Shown here: in pieces, positions 17,426-26,258 of the stretch
Layout of the letters: every line of letters begins with the position of its first letter
Numbering within the stretch: the first letter of the stretch is position 1
Assembly (NCBI GenBank): GCA_025454915.1
Contig: JALONN010000008.1
Span: 269,724 to 333,723, forward strand
Length of the DNA: 64,000 nucleotides
DNA from: Raineya sp.
GTDB lineage: Bacteria > Bacteroidota > Bacteroidia > Cytophagales > Thermonemataceae
Direction: 5' to 3'
Position numbers and translations under genes: made by a program
Notes under the pieces: generated by a model
What the model was told of the DNA's origin: nothing
Databases searched by the model: none
What the model saw: the letters and a program-made list of their open reading frames with translations, nothing else

Positions 17426-18355
17426 CTATTTACACCAGAGTTTAAGTTGCTTGATAAATTCGGCTTGTTGGTCTATGAAAACATTATGAGAGCAATTTTC
17501 GTAATATTTTAGTTTTTCTGTACCTAAAATTGTCTGTAATTTTTGAACCTGTTCAGAAGAGTACAAACCATCTTCTTTGCCATATACGCCATAAATTTTA
17601 ACTTTCTGAGCTACTAATTTTTTGATAAGATTAGTCAAATCAAGGCTTGTGTATTTTTCATTCTTCCAAAAGCCTTGTGGAGCCTGATAACCCATTTGTC
17701 TACCATATTTTCTGATGAGTGTATCAGTTGGGAAAGTACCATATAGCTGTTTGGCTTCTTCTGTGGGTGTTTTAGTAGAATAAAATCCATTTTGCATGGC
17801 ATGAGCAAAGCAGTAAGAACTGAATTCAAGACTTGTTTTATCCATTTTTTCGAGCATAGCTACATAACGCAGATTGACGCTATCTTTTTTGTTTTCATAG
17901 ATTTTTTTAGAAGAAGCAATAATCGTTTGAAAGCTTTCTTGTAAATTGATAGGAGCTCCAGCCAAAATAACAGAGTTTACTTTTTCAGGATATTTTTCTA
18001 CAAAATAGGTAGCTACAACTCCACCAAAACTATGCCCAATCAGGCTCGCTTTTTTGATTCCATACTGTCCAAAGAGAGTATTTAAATCTGTAAGTGTTTC
18101 TGTATAATTGTACTGAGCGTTTTTATCTGTACTTCTGCCTTCACCACGTCTGTCATAGACAATTACATAAAAACCTTCATTTGCAAGGCGTTGAGCAGTA
18201 GTAGCCTCAAAAACGCTGGAATTGTAACCCGGACCTCCATGTAAAAATATAACAGCAGGATTGGATTTACTGCCAAACGCTTTTGAATAAATACTTTGAG
18301 CAGACAGAGTAATGGAAATAAAAATAAGTATTGTAGTTGAAACAAGAAACTTCAT
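17426..18355 (-). CDS. Secreted alpha/beta hydrolase
   Basis: 309 residues. A signal peptide at residues 1-19 ('...IFISITLSAQ') indicates export to the periplasm. The alpha/beta-hydrolase fold shows the oxyanion segment 'VIFLHGGPGYNSSVF', 'VIVYDRRGEGRSTD', the nucleophile elbow 'SLIGHSFGG' (Ser near residue 108), an acidic residue in 'VYGKEDGLYSSEQ' and the catalytic His in 'YENCSHNVFID'. The HGGPG motif is typical of proline iminopeptidase-like enzymes, so a peptidase or esterase is possible, but the substrate cannot be stated. It ends 4 bp from the convergent SRPBCC gene and starts 17 bp after the end of the upstream membrane protein gene. Confidence 0.85.
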   Translation of the reverse strand: MKFLVSTTILIFISITLSAQSIYSKAFGSKSNPAVIFLHGGPGYNSSVFEATTAQRLANEGFYVIVYDRRGEGRSTDKNAQYNYTETLTDLNTLFGQYGIKKASLIGHSFGGVVATYFVEKYPEKVNSVILAGAPINLQESFQTIIASSKKIYENKKDSVNLRYVAMLEKMDKTSLEFSSYCFAHAMQNGFYSTKTPTEEAKQLYGTFPTDTLIRKYGRQMGYQAPQGFWKNEKYTSLDLTNLIKKLVAQKVKIYGVYGKEDGLYSSEQVQKLQTILGTEKLKYYENCSHNVFIDQQAEFIKQLKLWCK

Positions 18356-18372
18356 GGTATTGGTAAGTTGTT

Positions 18373-18921
18373 TTATCTAATAACGTATTCGCCCTCAATA
18401 GATTGTGGCTCGATATGCATATATTTCTCTATTTTCCTTTTGATAAAGATAGCTTTCTCATATTCATCATAACTTAAAATCTTGCTACTGGCTCCTTGTG
18501 GGGAAAGAACGTTCAGAGAATAATTGACAGAAGTTCCATTTTTCCCACGACTAATCTCTTGCTTGATGTAAACCTGACCAATATCAGAACGTTTAAGATG
18601 TTTATTTTTGTATGTTGGAAAGGGAACAGGAGTATGACGAGTGGCAAAATCTTGAGAAGTAATCGCAATTTCTGTTTTATTCATAAATAAACAGATTACA
18701 TACCAAATAAGACCAACACCAACTGCTAAATGTATGATCGCAAATAGTTTAAAAAAAATGGGAGTAGGTAAGCTAAACCAAACAACAAGGAAGCCATTCC
18801 AGATTAATCCAAAAAAAACAAGAAACCAAACCATTGGTTTATACCAACGATAAGTAATGGCTATGCCTTGAGCTGTTTCTTTTAGTTCAAAACCTTCTGG
18901 GTTGGGAACAAGTTTTTCCAT
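18373..18921 (-). CDS. Two-helix membrane protein, paralogue 1
   Basis: 182 residues. Two hydrophobic helices at about residues 28-50 and 55-80 are followed by a C-terminal PH-like beta domain ('ITSQDFATRHTPVPFPTYKN', 'LKRSDIGQVYIKQE'). It is clearly homologous over its full length to the next gene (18970-19539): both begin 'MEKL/FxxxPExFE', share 'QGIAI...WYKP', 'ICLF-NKTEIAITSQDF' and end 'EGEY'. The pair arose by tandem duplication. No known family or function is recognised, and the orientation suggests cotranscription. Confidence 0.65.
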   Translation of the reverse strand: MEKLVPNPEGFELKETAQGIAITYRWYKPMVWFLVFFGLIWNGFLVVWFSLPTPIFFKLFAIIHLAVGVGLIWYVICLFMNKTEIAITSQDFATRHTPVPFPTYKNKHLKRSDIGQVYIKQEISRGKNGTSVNYSLNVLSPQGASSKILSYDEYEKAIFIKRKIEKYMHIEPQSIEGEYVIR

Positions 18922-18969
18922 CGTATAAGATGTTTTTGTGTAAATATATAAGGTATTAAAATAACGAGT

Positions 18970-19539
18970 TTAAGAAAGTGTTTGTATGTATTCTCCTTCT
19001 ACAGGCTGAGGATCAATATTCATGTATTGTTCTATTTTTTTCTTGAGAAATACAACTTTCTCATATTCTTCTATGCCATAACTCAAAATTCTGCTACTAA
19101 TACCTTCGGGAGAAAGAACATTTAATGCATAACCATTTAATATTTTACTATTGTGTTTGTTACGAGTGTACTCTCCTGTTATATAGACTTGTTCGATATC
19201 TGAACGCTTGAGGTGGATGTTTTTATAAGTAGGAAAAGGGATAGGGGCATGCTTCGAAATAAAGTCTTGAGAAGTAATGGCTATATCTGTTTTATTGAAA
19301 AATAAACATACAATATACCAAACCAATACCAAGCCAGCTATGAAAAATATAGAAAGAAAAGCTTGAAAAATAGTGCTATCAACTTTTCTAAACATATAAA
19401 ATATAAGCATAAACCACAAAATATTAAAAATCATTAAAGGATATACCATTTGAGGTTTATACCAACTATTATGAATAGCAATTCCTTGATTAGTTTCTGT
19501 AACTTCAAAATCTTCGGGTTTTGATGCAAATTTTTCCAT
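18970..19539 (-). CDS. Two-helix membrane protein, paralogue 2
   Basis: 189 residues, upstream paralogue of the 18373-18921 gene. It has the same layout: short soluble start, two transmembrane helices (about 31-50 and 58-82), then a beta-rich domain with 'TSQDFISKHAPIPFPTYKN' and 'LKRSDIEQVYITGEYTRN'. The 48-bp gap between the copies contains no terminator. Function unknown. Divergence between the two copies is substantial in the membrane part and low in the C-terminal domain, which suggests that this domain is under stronger constraint. Confidence 0.65.
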   Translation of the reverse strand: MEKFASKPEDFEVTETNQGIAIHNSWYKPQMVYPLMIFNILWFMLIFYMFRKVDSTIFQAFLSIFFIAGLVLVWYIVCLFFNKTDIAITSQDFISKHAPIPFPTYKNIHLKRSDIEQVYITGEYTRNKHNSKILNGYALNVLSPEGISSRILSYGIEEYEKVVFLKKKIEQYMNIDPQPVEGEYIQTLS

Positions 19540-19600
19540 ATTGTATAGTGTTTTTTGTTAAAAAAAGGAGCTTGTACACAAACTCCTTCAATATAAAATT

Positions 19601-20884
19601 TTATTTTTTAGTAGGCAAAATTTTACAAACACATTCTCCAAATCCAATTCTAATACCATCTTTTTCTCCATATCCTCTTATCACAACTGTATCACCATCT
19701 TCTATAAATTTGCGTTCTGAACCATCTTTGAGTTTAAGAGGTTTTGTACCTTTCCAAGTAAGCTCTAAAAGAGAACCGTAAGAGTCTGGAGATGAACCAC
19801 TAATTGTACCAGAAGCACACATATCACCCACACGCATATTACAGCCTCCAACAGTATGGTGTGCCAACTGCTGACTCATGTTCCAATACATGTATTTGAA
19901 ATTGCTTTTACAAATAAGGCTTTCTTTTCCTTTATCAGGGGCAATAGAAACTTCTAAATTGATGTCAAAATTCTTTTTACCTTTAAATTTCAGATAATCC
20001 AATACTTCAGGCTTTTGTTTAGGTGTAGCCGTTCTGAATGGCTCAAGAGCATCAAGTGTTACAATCCAAGGCGAAATGGTTGAAGCAAAGTTTTTAGCTA
20101 AAAATGGTCCGAGAGGCACATATTCCCATGCCTGAATGTCTCTAGCCGACCAGTCGTTGAAAAGTACCAAACCAAAAATATAGTCTTCAGCATTTTCTGT
20201 GGTTACACTTTCACCCATTTGAGTATTTCCACCTACAATAAAAGCCACTTCCAACTCAAAATCGAGTTGGCGAGTAGGCGTGAAAAATGGTAGTTCTACA
20301 TCAGCAGGCTTAATTTGCCCTTTAGGACGATGGATTTCTGTTCCTGAAATGACAATAGAAGAAGCTCTTCCATGATAACCAACAGGCAAATGCTTCCAGT
20401 TTGGTAAAAGAGCATTTTTGGGGTCTCTAAACATACTGCCTACGTTAGTAGCATGTTCCATACTCGAATAAAAATCTGTATAGTCTCCAATTTGTACAGG
20501 TAAATGCATTACAACCTTATCAGCAGCATAAAAAGCTTGTTTTTGAGCTTCTTTATCATCTTTAAGCAGTGTATTATCTTCCTGAAACAGCCAAGAAAGG
20601 TGTTCTCTTGTTTTACGCCAAACGGGTTTTCCTAAGGAAATAAAGTCGTTGAGGACTTCTGCATGAAACACAGAAGCATCTTCTAAACGAAGTTTATCAA
20701 AAAAGCCTAATTCTACCAAAACACTTAAATCTATCACTGTATCACCAATACGGGTACAAGCTCTTGGGCTAGAACCCTGATATGAAAAAATACCAAAAGG
20801 AATATTTTGGATGGGAAAATCACTATTTTTAGGGACTTTTATCCAAGTTTTGAGGGCTGGGTTGTTTGCCTTAATCGTTGCCAT
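19601..20884 (-). CDS. fahA: Fumarylacetoacetase
   Basis: 427 residues from the ATG at 20884; an in-frame ATG at 20914 would add ten unconserved residues. It hydrolyses fumarylacetoacetate to fumarate and acetoacetate, the last step of tyrosine and phenylalanine degradation. The N-terminal SH3-like domain ('FPIQNIPFGIFS') precedes the catalytic FAH domain. Metal and active-site stretches are 'DYTDFYSSMEHATNVGSMF', 'PVGYHGRASSIVISGTEIHR', 'LDFELEVAFIVGGN' and 'LFNDWSARDIQAWEYVPLG'. The C-terminus 'TVVIRGYGEKDGIRIGFGEC' is complete. No other tyrosine-catabolism gene is in the window. Confidence 0.95.
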   Translation of the reverse strand: MATIKANNPALKTWIKVPKNSDFPIQNIPFGIFSYQGSSPRACTRIGDTVIDLSVLVELGFFDKLRLEDASVFHAEVLNDFISLGKPVWRKTREHLSWLFQEDNTLLKDDKEAQKQAFYAADKVVMHLPVQIGDYTDFYSSMEHATNVGSMFRDPKNALLPNWKHLPVGYHGRASSIVISGTEIHRPKGQIKPADVELPFFTPTRQLDFELEVAFIVGGNTQMGESVTTENAEDYIFGLVLFNDWSARDIQAWEYVPLGPFLAKNFASTISPWIVTLDALEPFRTATPKQKPEVLDYLKFKGKKNFDINLEVSIAPDKGKESLICKSNFKYMYWNMSQQLAHHTVGGCNMRVGDMCASGTISGSSPDSYGSLLELTWKGTKPLKLKDGSERKFIEDGDTVVIRGYGEKDGIRIGFGECVCKILPTKK

Positions 20885-20978
20885 ATTTGTATAAAAAATA
20901 TTGTGGAATAACAATCTTCAAACACAAACATTGCTATTTTTTTTGAATTTGGCAACTCTAATCATATTTATAGTATTC

Positions 20979-21350
20979 TTAGAATAGTCCTTTGTACCTG
21001 TCATCAAAATGTTTTTGAATATCAAAGGTTTTATTTTGAATACTTTCTATAAGTTTTTTCGCTTTGATATTCATTTTTACAACAAATGGTCTAGCATCAT
21101 GAATACAAGAATATGCATTACCATCTCTATCTGTGGCAAAATAATTCCCATCTTCTAAATCATAGAAAAGGAAAATAGTTGTATTTTCAAATAATAGTGG
21201 TATAATATCATCATAATTAATAAAACCTTTACAAGTATCATCTAATTGTATATAGAAATCTTCAATTTCAGTAGGTTCTAAATGAATACTTTCAGACTTG
21301 GGATATTTATTAGAATTAAAAAATTTGATTATTTTATCCCATAAACTCAT
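20979..21350 (-). CDS. Hypothetical small protein
   Basis: 123 residues, acidic and soluble, no signal peptide. The core 'TIFLFYDLEDGNYFATDRDG' is followed by 'NAYSCIHDARPFVVKM', and the protein ends 'HFDDRYKGLF'. The pattern is reminiscent of small SMI1/KNR4-like (SUKH) immunity proteins in its size and aromatic content, but there is no convincing match. It lies alone upstream of fahA on the same strand (95-bp gap) and divergent to the DUF4291 gene. Function unknown. Confidence 0.5.
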   Translation of the reverse strand: MSLWDKIIKFFNSNKYPKSESIHLEPTEIEDFYIQLDDTCKGFINYDDIIPLLFENTTIFLFYDLEDGNYFATDRDGNAYSCIHDARPFVVKMNIKAKKLIESIQNKTFDIQKHFDDRYKGLF

Positions 21351-21433
21351 AAATGCTCAAATATAAAAAAAGGTATATGATAAATATTTTCAAAAGTTTT
21401 GTAAAATTAAAATCAATTTAGAAATATAAAAAA

Positions 21434-22024
21434 ATGCTTACAAGAGAAATTAGAGCTGTATATGATGACCAAACCATAACGGTCTATCAGGCTTATCAAA
21501 AATCTATTGCTTTGGCTGCTGTTAAACATCAAAAATTTGTTTCTCCGTTTAAAATGGAACGAATGACGTGGATAAAACCATCGTTTCTATGGATGATGTA
21601 TCGTTGTGGTTGGGCAAGTAAAGAAAATCAAGAGCATGTATTGGCTATCAAAATAAAGCGAGAAGGCTTTGAATGGCTACTGAAAAATGCATGTTTATCA
21701 CATTTTGTAGCTGAGTTGTACCAAACTGAAGAAAACTGGAAAAATAGTTTATCTGTTTCGCCTGTTCGGATTCAATGGGATCCTGAAAAGAATATTTATT
21801 TACATGATTTAGAATATCGTTCTATCCAAATCGGACTCAAGGGCATAGCTGTTGAAAAGTATGTAAATGAGTGGACAGTAGAGATAGAAGACATCACAGA
21901 ATATTCTAAAGAAATAGGAAATCTGGTAAACCAAAAGAAAGTGGAAGAGGCACAAAAATTACTTCCTACAGAACGAATATATCCCGTTTCGGAGGATATA
22001 AAGTTAATTATCGGGCATTCTTAG
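21434..22024 (+). CDS. DUF4291 family protein
   Basis: 196 residues. It matches DUF4291 along its whole length: 'REIRAVYDDQTITVYQAYQK' at the start, the invariant 'KMERMTWIKPSFLWMMYRCG' near residues 44-63, and 'DPEKNIYLHDLEYRSIQIGL' further on. This is a widespread family of cytoplasmic proteins found in bacteria and fungi. I do not rely on any assigned biochemical role. No operon partner is evident; the next gene (lipoprotein, 62 bp downstream) is on the same strand. Confidence 0.85.
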   Translation: MLTREIRAVYDDQTITVYQAYQKSIALAAVKHQKFVSPFKMERMTWIKPSFLWMMYRCGWASKENQEHVLAIKIKREGFEWLLKNACLSHFVAELYQTEENWKNSLSVSPVRIQWDPEKNIYLHDLEYRSIQIGLKGIAVEKYVNEWTVEIEDITEYSKEIGNLVNQKKVEEAQKLLPTERIYPVSEDIKLIIGHS

Positions 22025-22086
22025 AAAAAATATTTTTTATGGAAAACCAGAGCTTTTAGCATCTATATTAAAAACGCTTAACTTTT

Positions 22087-22992
22087 ATGAATTTTAAACT
22101 TTTTTTCTCTGCTTTTTTCTCATTTTTAGTTTCAGCCTGTAGCAATAAAACAACGAACAACACCAATAACAATACAACTAATCCTGAAAAAGAAGATAAA
22201 ATTAAAAGAGGAACCTTATACTATTATTCTAAATTAGAAAAAGAAGGACGTTTGATGGTAAATGAAGGGGATAGAATAGTAGCTCAGGCTCAATTATATT
22301 ATCACTCAAAACCAAAAGGTGTAATGGATGGAGATGGTGGGACAAATTTATATCTGGAAATACCTTCAAAAACACTCTTAGAAATAGGCAAAACCTATGA
22401 TATTCATAATGAAACACTTGCTTGCTTTGTTGCAAATTGGGCTAGTCCATACCATTATGAAGTGCTTTCTAAAGATAAAGTAAAAGGGAAATTCTCAATT
22501 GTGGCTTATCAAAAATATGAGTATTTGCATGTTGAGTTTGATATTAGCCTGATTGAGCCAAATCATGATTTTAAAGGATTTAAAGATACCATAGAGTTTA
22601 CACTCGACAACCCTTGGCGTAAAGTACCACAAGGAAACATTGATTGGGAGGGTTTTTCTAAAGAGAGTACAGAAAAAATAACACTGGAAAATATTACAGG
22701 CTCTTGGGAAGCTCAGAATTTGACAAATAAAAATTTTCAAGATAAAACAGACCTAATGGATACTCTGTTATTTGTTAAATTGCCTATTCCTCTCACAATA
22801 GATGAGAAAAAGCTGAAAAGCCATACAATGGATAAAATGACATCGTTTGATTTAAAGGATAATCAGATTATACTAAAAGATGAGTACAAAACCATTGGTT
22901 TTATCAATTTTTTGGATAAAAAACATTTAACCGTTACTTGGAAAAATAAGTATAATTATCAGCGTTTGCGTTATCATAAAAAAATGAATTAA
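22087..22992 (+). CDS. Hypothetical lipoprotein
   Basis: 301 residues. The lipoprotein signal peptide ends 'FLVSAC' (Cys near residue 18), followed by an Asn/Thr-rich linker (residues 19-37). The mature part has beta-rich segments such as 'LYLEIPSKTLLEIGKTYDIH', with a second domain from about residue 195 ('ITGSWEAQNLTNKN'). No family recognised. It is followed one base later by the ATG of the next gene, so the two are translationally close and almost certainly one operon. Confidence 0.6.
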   Translation: MNFKLFFSAFFSFLVSACSNKTTNNTNNNTTNPEKEDKIKRGTLYYYSKLEKEGRLMVNEGDRIVAQAQLYYHSKPKGVMDGDGGTNLYLEIPSKTLLEIGKTYDIHNETLACFVANWASPYHYEVLSKDKVKGKFSIVAYQKYEYLHVEFDISLIEPNHDFKGFKDTIEFTLDNPWRKVPQGNIDWEGFSKESTEKITLENITGSWEAQNLTNKNFQDKTDLMDTLLFVKLPIPLTIDEKKLKSHTMDKMTSFDLKDNQIILKDEYKTIGFINFLDKKHLTVTWKNKYNYQRLRYHKKMN

Positions 22993-22993
22993 A

Positions 22994-23737
22994 ATGAAAA
23001 AGACTTCAATCATACCACTTGTTATAGCTGTTATTTTAATTTTTTTAGGAATATTTCTTCAAATACAAAAACAAGGCTTGATAGTTTTTGGTAGTATTTA
23101 TGGAATAGCTTTATGTCTGTTAGCTATTTATGTATATGCCAAAAACGCTGATAATCAGCATAACAAGGTTTTTAAAGAAGGAATCCCAACACTTGGAGAA
23201 GTATTACCTTCACAGGGAGGAGCATTATCTGTGAAAATAAAAACTTTGGATAAAAAAGAAGTAATTGGCGAAATAGCTTTAGTAGTTTATAAAAACAGAA
23301 AACACCCTTTATCGTATTTTAATGTGGGTATGCGAGTGCCTATTCGATATGATGCCCAAAACCCTAAAAAAATGATATTGGAGATGGAAATGGATAAAAA
23401 TATTCTCCAAGAACTTTTTGACCAAGAGTTTAAAATCTGGGGTATTACCAACGATAAAGATATTGAAATAAGAAAAAAGGGTACAAAAGCATCAGGGGTT
23501 ATCATAGCTTCGGAGGCAACAGGAAAGCTTGTGAATAATCACACAGAAATGAAGCTGACTGTAAAAATCACCAAACCCAATGGTGAAATGTATGAAACAA
23601 CTTTATACAAAGTGGTTTTGGCTGTTGATATACACCTCACGCAGGTAGGGCGTGTACATACTTTTTTTTACGAAGAACAACATCCCAACAATGCTGTTTT
23701 AGTGTTTCAAGATGGAGGATATGCCATTTATTTGTGA
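22994..23737 (+). CDS. Hypothetical membrane protein with duplicated beta domain
   Basis: 247 residues. Two N-terminal transmembrane helices (about residues 5-23 and 30-50) precede a soluble region. That region appears to hold two related small beta domains: one around 'GEVLPSQGGALSVKIKTLDK' to 'FNVGMRVPIRYDAQNPKKM', the other around 'ASGVIIASEATGKLVNNHTE' to 'VGRVHTFFYEEQHPNNAVL'. Each ends in an 'R..V..DxxxP' pattern of the sort seen in DUF3592-like proteins. Function unknown. It starts 1 bp after the preceding lipoprotein gene. Confidence 0.6.
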   Translation: MKKTSIIPLVIAVILIFLGIFLQIQKQGLIVFGSIYGIALCLLAIYVYAKNADNQHNKVFKEGIPTLGEVLPSQGGALSVKIKTLDKKEVIGEIALVVYKNRKHPLSYFNVGMRVPIRYDAQNPKKMILEMEMDKNILQELFDQEFKIWGITNDKDIEIRKKGTKASGVIIASEATGKLVNNHTEMKLTVKITKPNGEMYETTLYKVVLAVDIHLTQVGRVHTFFYEEQHPNNAVLVFQDGGYAIYL

Positions 23738-24190
23738 AAATAGAAATACAATTCTTCATGGAGAACATTGTATTTAAGGTTGAACCTGTCTAACATTTCT
23801 AATAAAAGCATCTTTTTTCTGTCAGATGATAGTCAGACAAGAAAAAATTAGGGATACTTTCGGTCTGACTACCAAAATGTAATGAGGCGAAGTCATCTTA
23901 AATTATACCGTTTTAAAAAAAAAACAATTGAATGTTGCAACATTTAATTTGCAAGTTTTTATTGAAAAAACAATAAAAACTTACATTGTTTTTTTAGTTG
24001 TTGTCAAATAAAATATAGATAATAACTAAATGAAAGGTGTTTTATATATAAAAAAGTTAAAAAAAACTTTTTTATTACATGATTATAAAATCAGGGATTC
24101 CCTGATGCGTAGGAGTTTTGGATTGCTTAAATTGGTGCATACTTAAATGAAAGAATATTTTTTCGTCTGCCATTTAACTACAAAACACTT
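23738..24190. promoter_or_regulatory. 450-bp palindrome-rich leader upstream of LuxR-type gene
   Basis: No protein-coding gene is supported here. The region holds four dyads: TAGTCAGAC / GTCTGACTA (23830-23838 and 23863-23871); a near-palindrome centred on TGTTGCAACA (23927-23948); a perfect 12-bp hairpin AAGTTTTTATTG / CAATAAAAACTT with a six-A loop (23953-23982); and the 17-bp palindrome ATCAGGGA-T-TCCCTGAT (24090-24106), about 85 bases before the LuxR-type ATG. The first may be part of the terminator zone of the upstream gene. The last two are good candidates for an operator or a leader-RNA structure controlling the regulator. Confidence 0.5.
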
Positions 24191-24895
24191 ATGCCAAATG
24201 AATTTGAGAATATTGCTGCCTTCCAACAATTATTCTATGTAATTGACTCCTTGTTATCGAAAGGAAAAATACAAATAGAGGACATAGAGCTTGTCTCAAA
24301 AGATGTAATGATTCATCTAAATAGAAAAGATGATTTAAAAGTAGCTCACATGAGCCAGTCCGTTGAAAATATCTTAGAGTTACATCCAGAAGAGATTTTA
24401 AAGATGGATACAGAAACATTTTTTGGAAATTATGTTTCTCCTGAAACAGTTAAAAACACTTTCCCAAAAATTATCGGACACTATCAAAAAGAAGATAAAA
24501 ATGGAATAGTTACAGTAACACAAGATGTAAAAGCTCTAAAAGCTACCAATTATAGCACAATTTTGACTAATGCAAAAGTGTACAAAAAAGAAAACATGTT
24601 TTTTGCAATGAGCATTTTATTAAAAGACTTAGAAAAAGTAACCCATAAAATAAACAAAGCTATAGAGCTAGATAACTTTATGAGAAGCCATTATGCTGAA
24701 TTTATGAGTCTTACCAAACAAGAAAAAGTAGTTTTGGGCTTACTAGCAGAGGGACTTAGAAATGAAGACATAGCTGAGAAACTCTTTATCTCTTCACATA
24801 CAGTACGAGCTCACCGAAGAAATATAAACGAAAAACTGAGTATTAAGCATTTTAAAGACATTCTCCAATACGCCCAAGCCTTCGATTTACTCTGA
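24191..24895 (+). CDS. LuxR-type transcriptional regulator with N-terminal sensor-like domain
   Basis: 234 residues. The C-terminal part (about 165-230) is a clear LuxR/FixJ helix-turn-helix: 'LTKQEKVVLGLLAEGLRNED' followed by 'IAEKLFISSHTVRAHRRNI'. The N-terminal ~150 residues resemble a PAS-type sensor ('MSQSVENILELHPEEILKMD', where a PAS core usually says 'vs.svekilGy.peE'). There is no phospho-acceptor receiver domain. It probably binds DNA in response to a small ligand or protein partner. The long palindrome-rich leader suggests autoregulation. A 9-bp hairpin (24898-24917) follows the stop codon. Confidence 0.85.
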   Translation: MPNEFENIAAFQQLFYVIDSLLSKGKIQIEDIELVSKDVMIHLNRKDDLKVAHMSQSVENILELHPEEILKMDTETFFGNYVSPETVKNTFPKIIGHYQKEDKNGIVTVTQDVKALKATNYSTILTNAKVYKKENMFFAMSILLKDLEKVTHKINKAIELDNFMRSHYAEFMSLTKQEKVVLGLLAEGLRNEDIAEKLFISSHTVRAHRRNINEKLSIKHFKDILQYAQAFDLL

Positions 24896-24897
24896 AA

Positions 24898-24917
24898 AAT
24901 AGGCACTTGTGCCTATT
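24898..24917. terminator. Hairpin after LuxR-type gene
   Basis: The perfect stem AATAGGCAC / GTGCCTATT with loop TT starts 2 bases after the stop codon. It lacks a following T-run, so it may be a weak terminator or an RNA-stabilising structure. Confidence 0.4.
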
Positions 24918-25049
24918 GTGAGAAATAGGAGGATGGGTATATTTGGTTATGTTTTACTAAACTTACAAGGTTATGAAAAATTTATTTATGATGATCATAT
25001 GTTTCTACTTTGTAAGCTTAAAATTGACAGTAATTTAAAAAATAAAAAT

Positions 25050-26150
25050 ATGAAAAAAGTAGCAATCTCATTATTTGTCTTTTGTGCGTTTCTTGAAATT
25101 GTGTCTGCTCAACAATCTAAGAAAATTAAGCTTAACCCTGTGGATATAGCTTTAGACCTACCTATGGGCTATAAAGAAAGAACCTTCATAAGAGGTTTAG
25201 CAGGTTTTACAAATAAGATAGACCAATTGGTAGGTTCAATGATACTGATTGAGGACAGTAAAACAATTGTTTTGACACGTTTTGTAAAACAAGATGCACC
25301 ACCTCTTATAACATCTTCTACATCTGATGTCATTTATAGTGCAAAAATTAATTCAAAATTTAAATTGAATGGAAACTATGCTATTGCTTCAACCAAAGTT
25401 GAAAATAACTCAGTGTACGAATTGATAGTAACTGATGTTGGTATTGCTTTCTTAAATGAAAACACTATTCCTTATTTAGAAATTTGTCAGGCTTCTAAAA
25501 ATGTCAGCCCTCAAACAAAAAAAAATACTTATTATGTAAGGTCAGCAAAATTAACAACTATTTATACAAAAGCCTTCAAAAAAGTAGAAGGTGCAACCAA
25601 TGTGAGTGGTACTGTATTTAGTATAGGTGGTGAAGTGTATAGTAGTTCAGACAATTTTAGAGTTGATTATGTAGTTTCTGTTGATATAGTTAGCTTAGAT
25701 AAATTATTGTCATTGCACAACTGTGACCAAATTATCAGTAGTGAAGAACTGAAGGCAAGGGAAAAAGCAGAAAAAGCGAGGCAAGAAGCAATCAAAGCAG
25801 AGGAGGAAAAAAAAGCAAAAGAAACAGAGTTAAATGCAAAAATAGTAGAAATTGAACTTCTAAAAAAAGAAGCTCAGCAAACAACAGAACTTAAAGAGAA
25901 GTTAAGGGAAGCAGAAGAAAAGGAAAGGCAATTAAAAATGGAACTTGAAAAAGCAAAAAAACAATCAGATGAATTAACCTTAAAAGCAAAAAATGATGAA
26001 AAAAATGCACAAGACAAAGAGAAAAGCATTATTACTTTTAAAAATAAAGATGGTAAAACTCTTGAAATAAAAAGTCTAGAAGAACTAAGTCCTGAAAAAC
26101 TTAAAGAATTGGGATTTGACGTTGAAATATTGAAAGAATCCAAAAAATAA
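25050..26150 (+). CDS. Secreted protein with C-terminal coiled coil
   Basis: 366 residues from the ATG at 25050, which begins a good signal peptide ('MKKVAISLFVFCAFLEIVSA', cleavage after about residue 21). An earlier in-frame start at 24909 would bury the signal peptide. Residues 25-230 form a beta-rich domain of unknown type; residues 235-340 are a long charged coiled coil (AEKARQEAIKAEEEKKAKET and onward). The end 'KTLEIKSLEELSPEKLKELG' is compact. Function unknown; perhaps a periplasmic scaffold. It follows the LuxR-type regulator and could be one of its targets. Confidence 0.6.
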   Translation: MKKVAISLFVFCAFLEIVSAQQSKKIKLNPVDIALDLPMGYKERTFIRGLAGFTNKIDQLVGSMILIEDSKTIVLTRFVKQDAPPLITSSTSDVIYSAKINSKFKLNGNYAIASTKVENNSVYELIVTDVGIAFLNENTIPYLEICQASKNVSPQTKKNTYYVRSAKLTTIYTKAFKKVEGATNVSGTVFSIGGEVYSSSDNFRVDYVVSVDIVSLDKLLSLHNCDQIISSEELKAREKAEKARQEAIKAEEEKKAKETELNAKIVEIELLKKEAQQTTELKEKLREAEEKERQLKMELEKAKKQSDELTLKAKNDEKNAQDKEKSIITFKNKDGKTLEIKSLEELSPEKLKELGFDVEILKESKK

Positions 26151-26200
26151 AGGTTATTTACAATATTGATTATAAAATTCATAATTTCAAATAAATGACC

Positions 26201-26234
26201 AAAGGTACAGTTTAGGCTGTACCTTTGACCTTTT
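26201..26234. terminator. Terminator between coiled-coil gene and yceI-like gene
   Basis: A perfect 10-bp stem AAAGGTACAG / CTGTACCTTT with loop TTTAGG is followed by CTTTTT, between convergent genes. Confidence 0.8.
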
Positions 26235-26258
26235 TAAAGTATAATAGAAATTAACTAT

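Noticed and set aside
24909..25049. N-terminal extension of the coiled-coil protein
   Set aside because: The extension would place a normal signal peptide 47 residues inside the protein; the ATG at 25050 is the better start.
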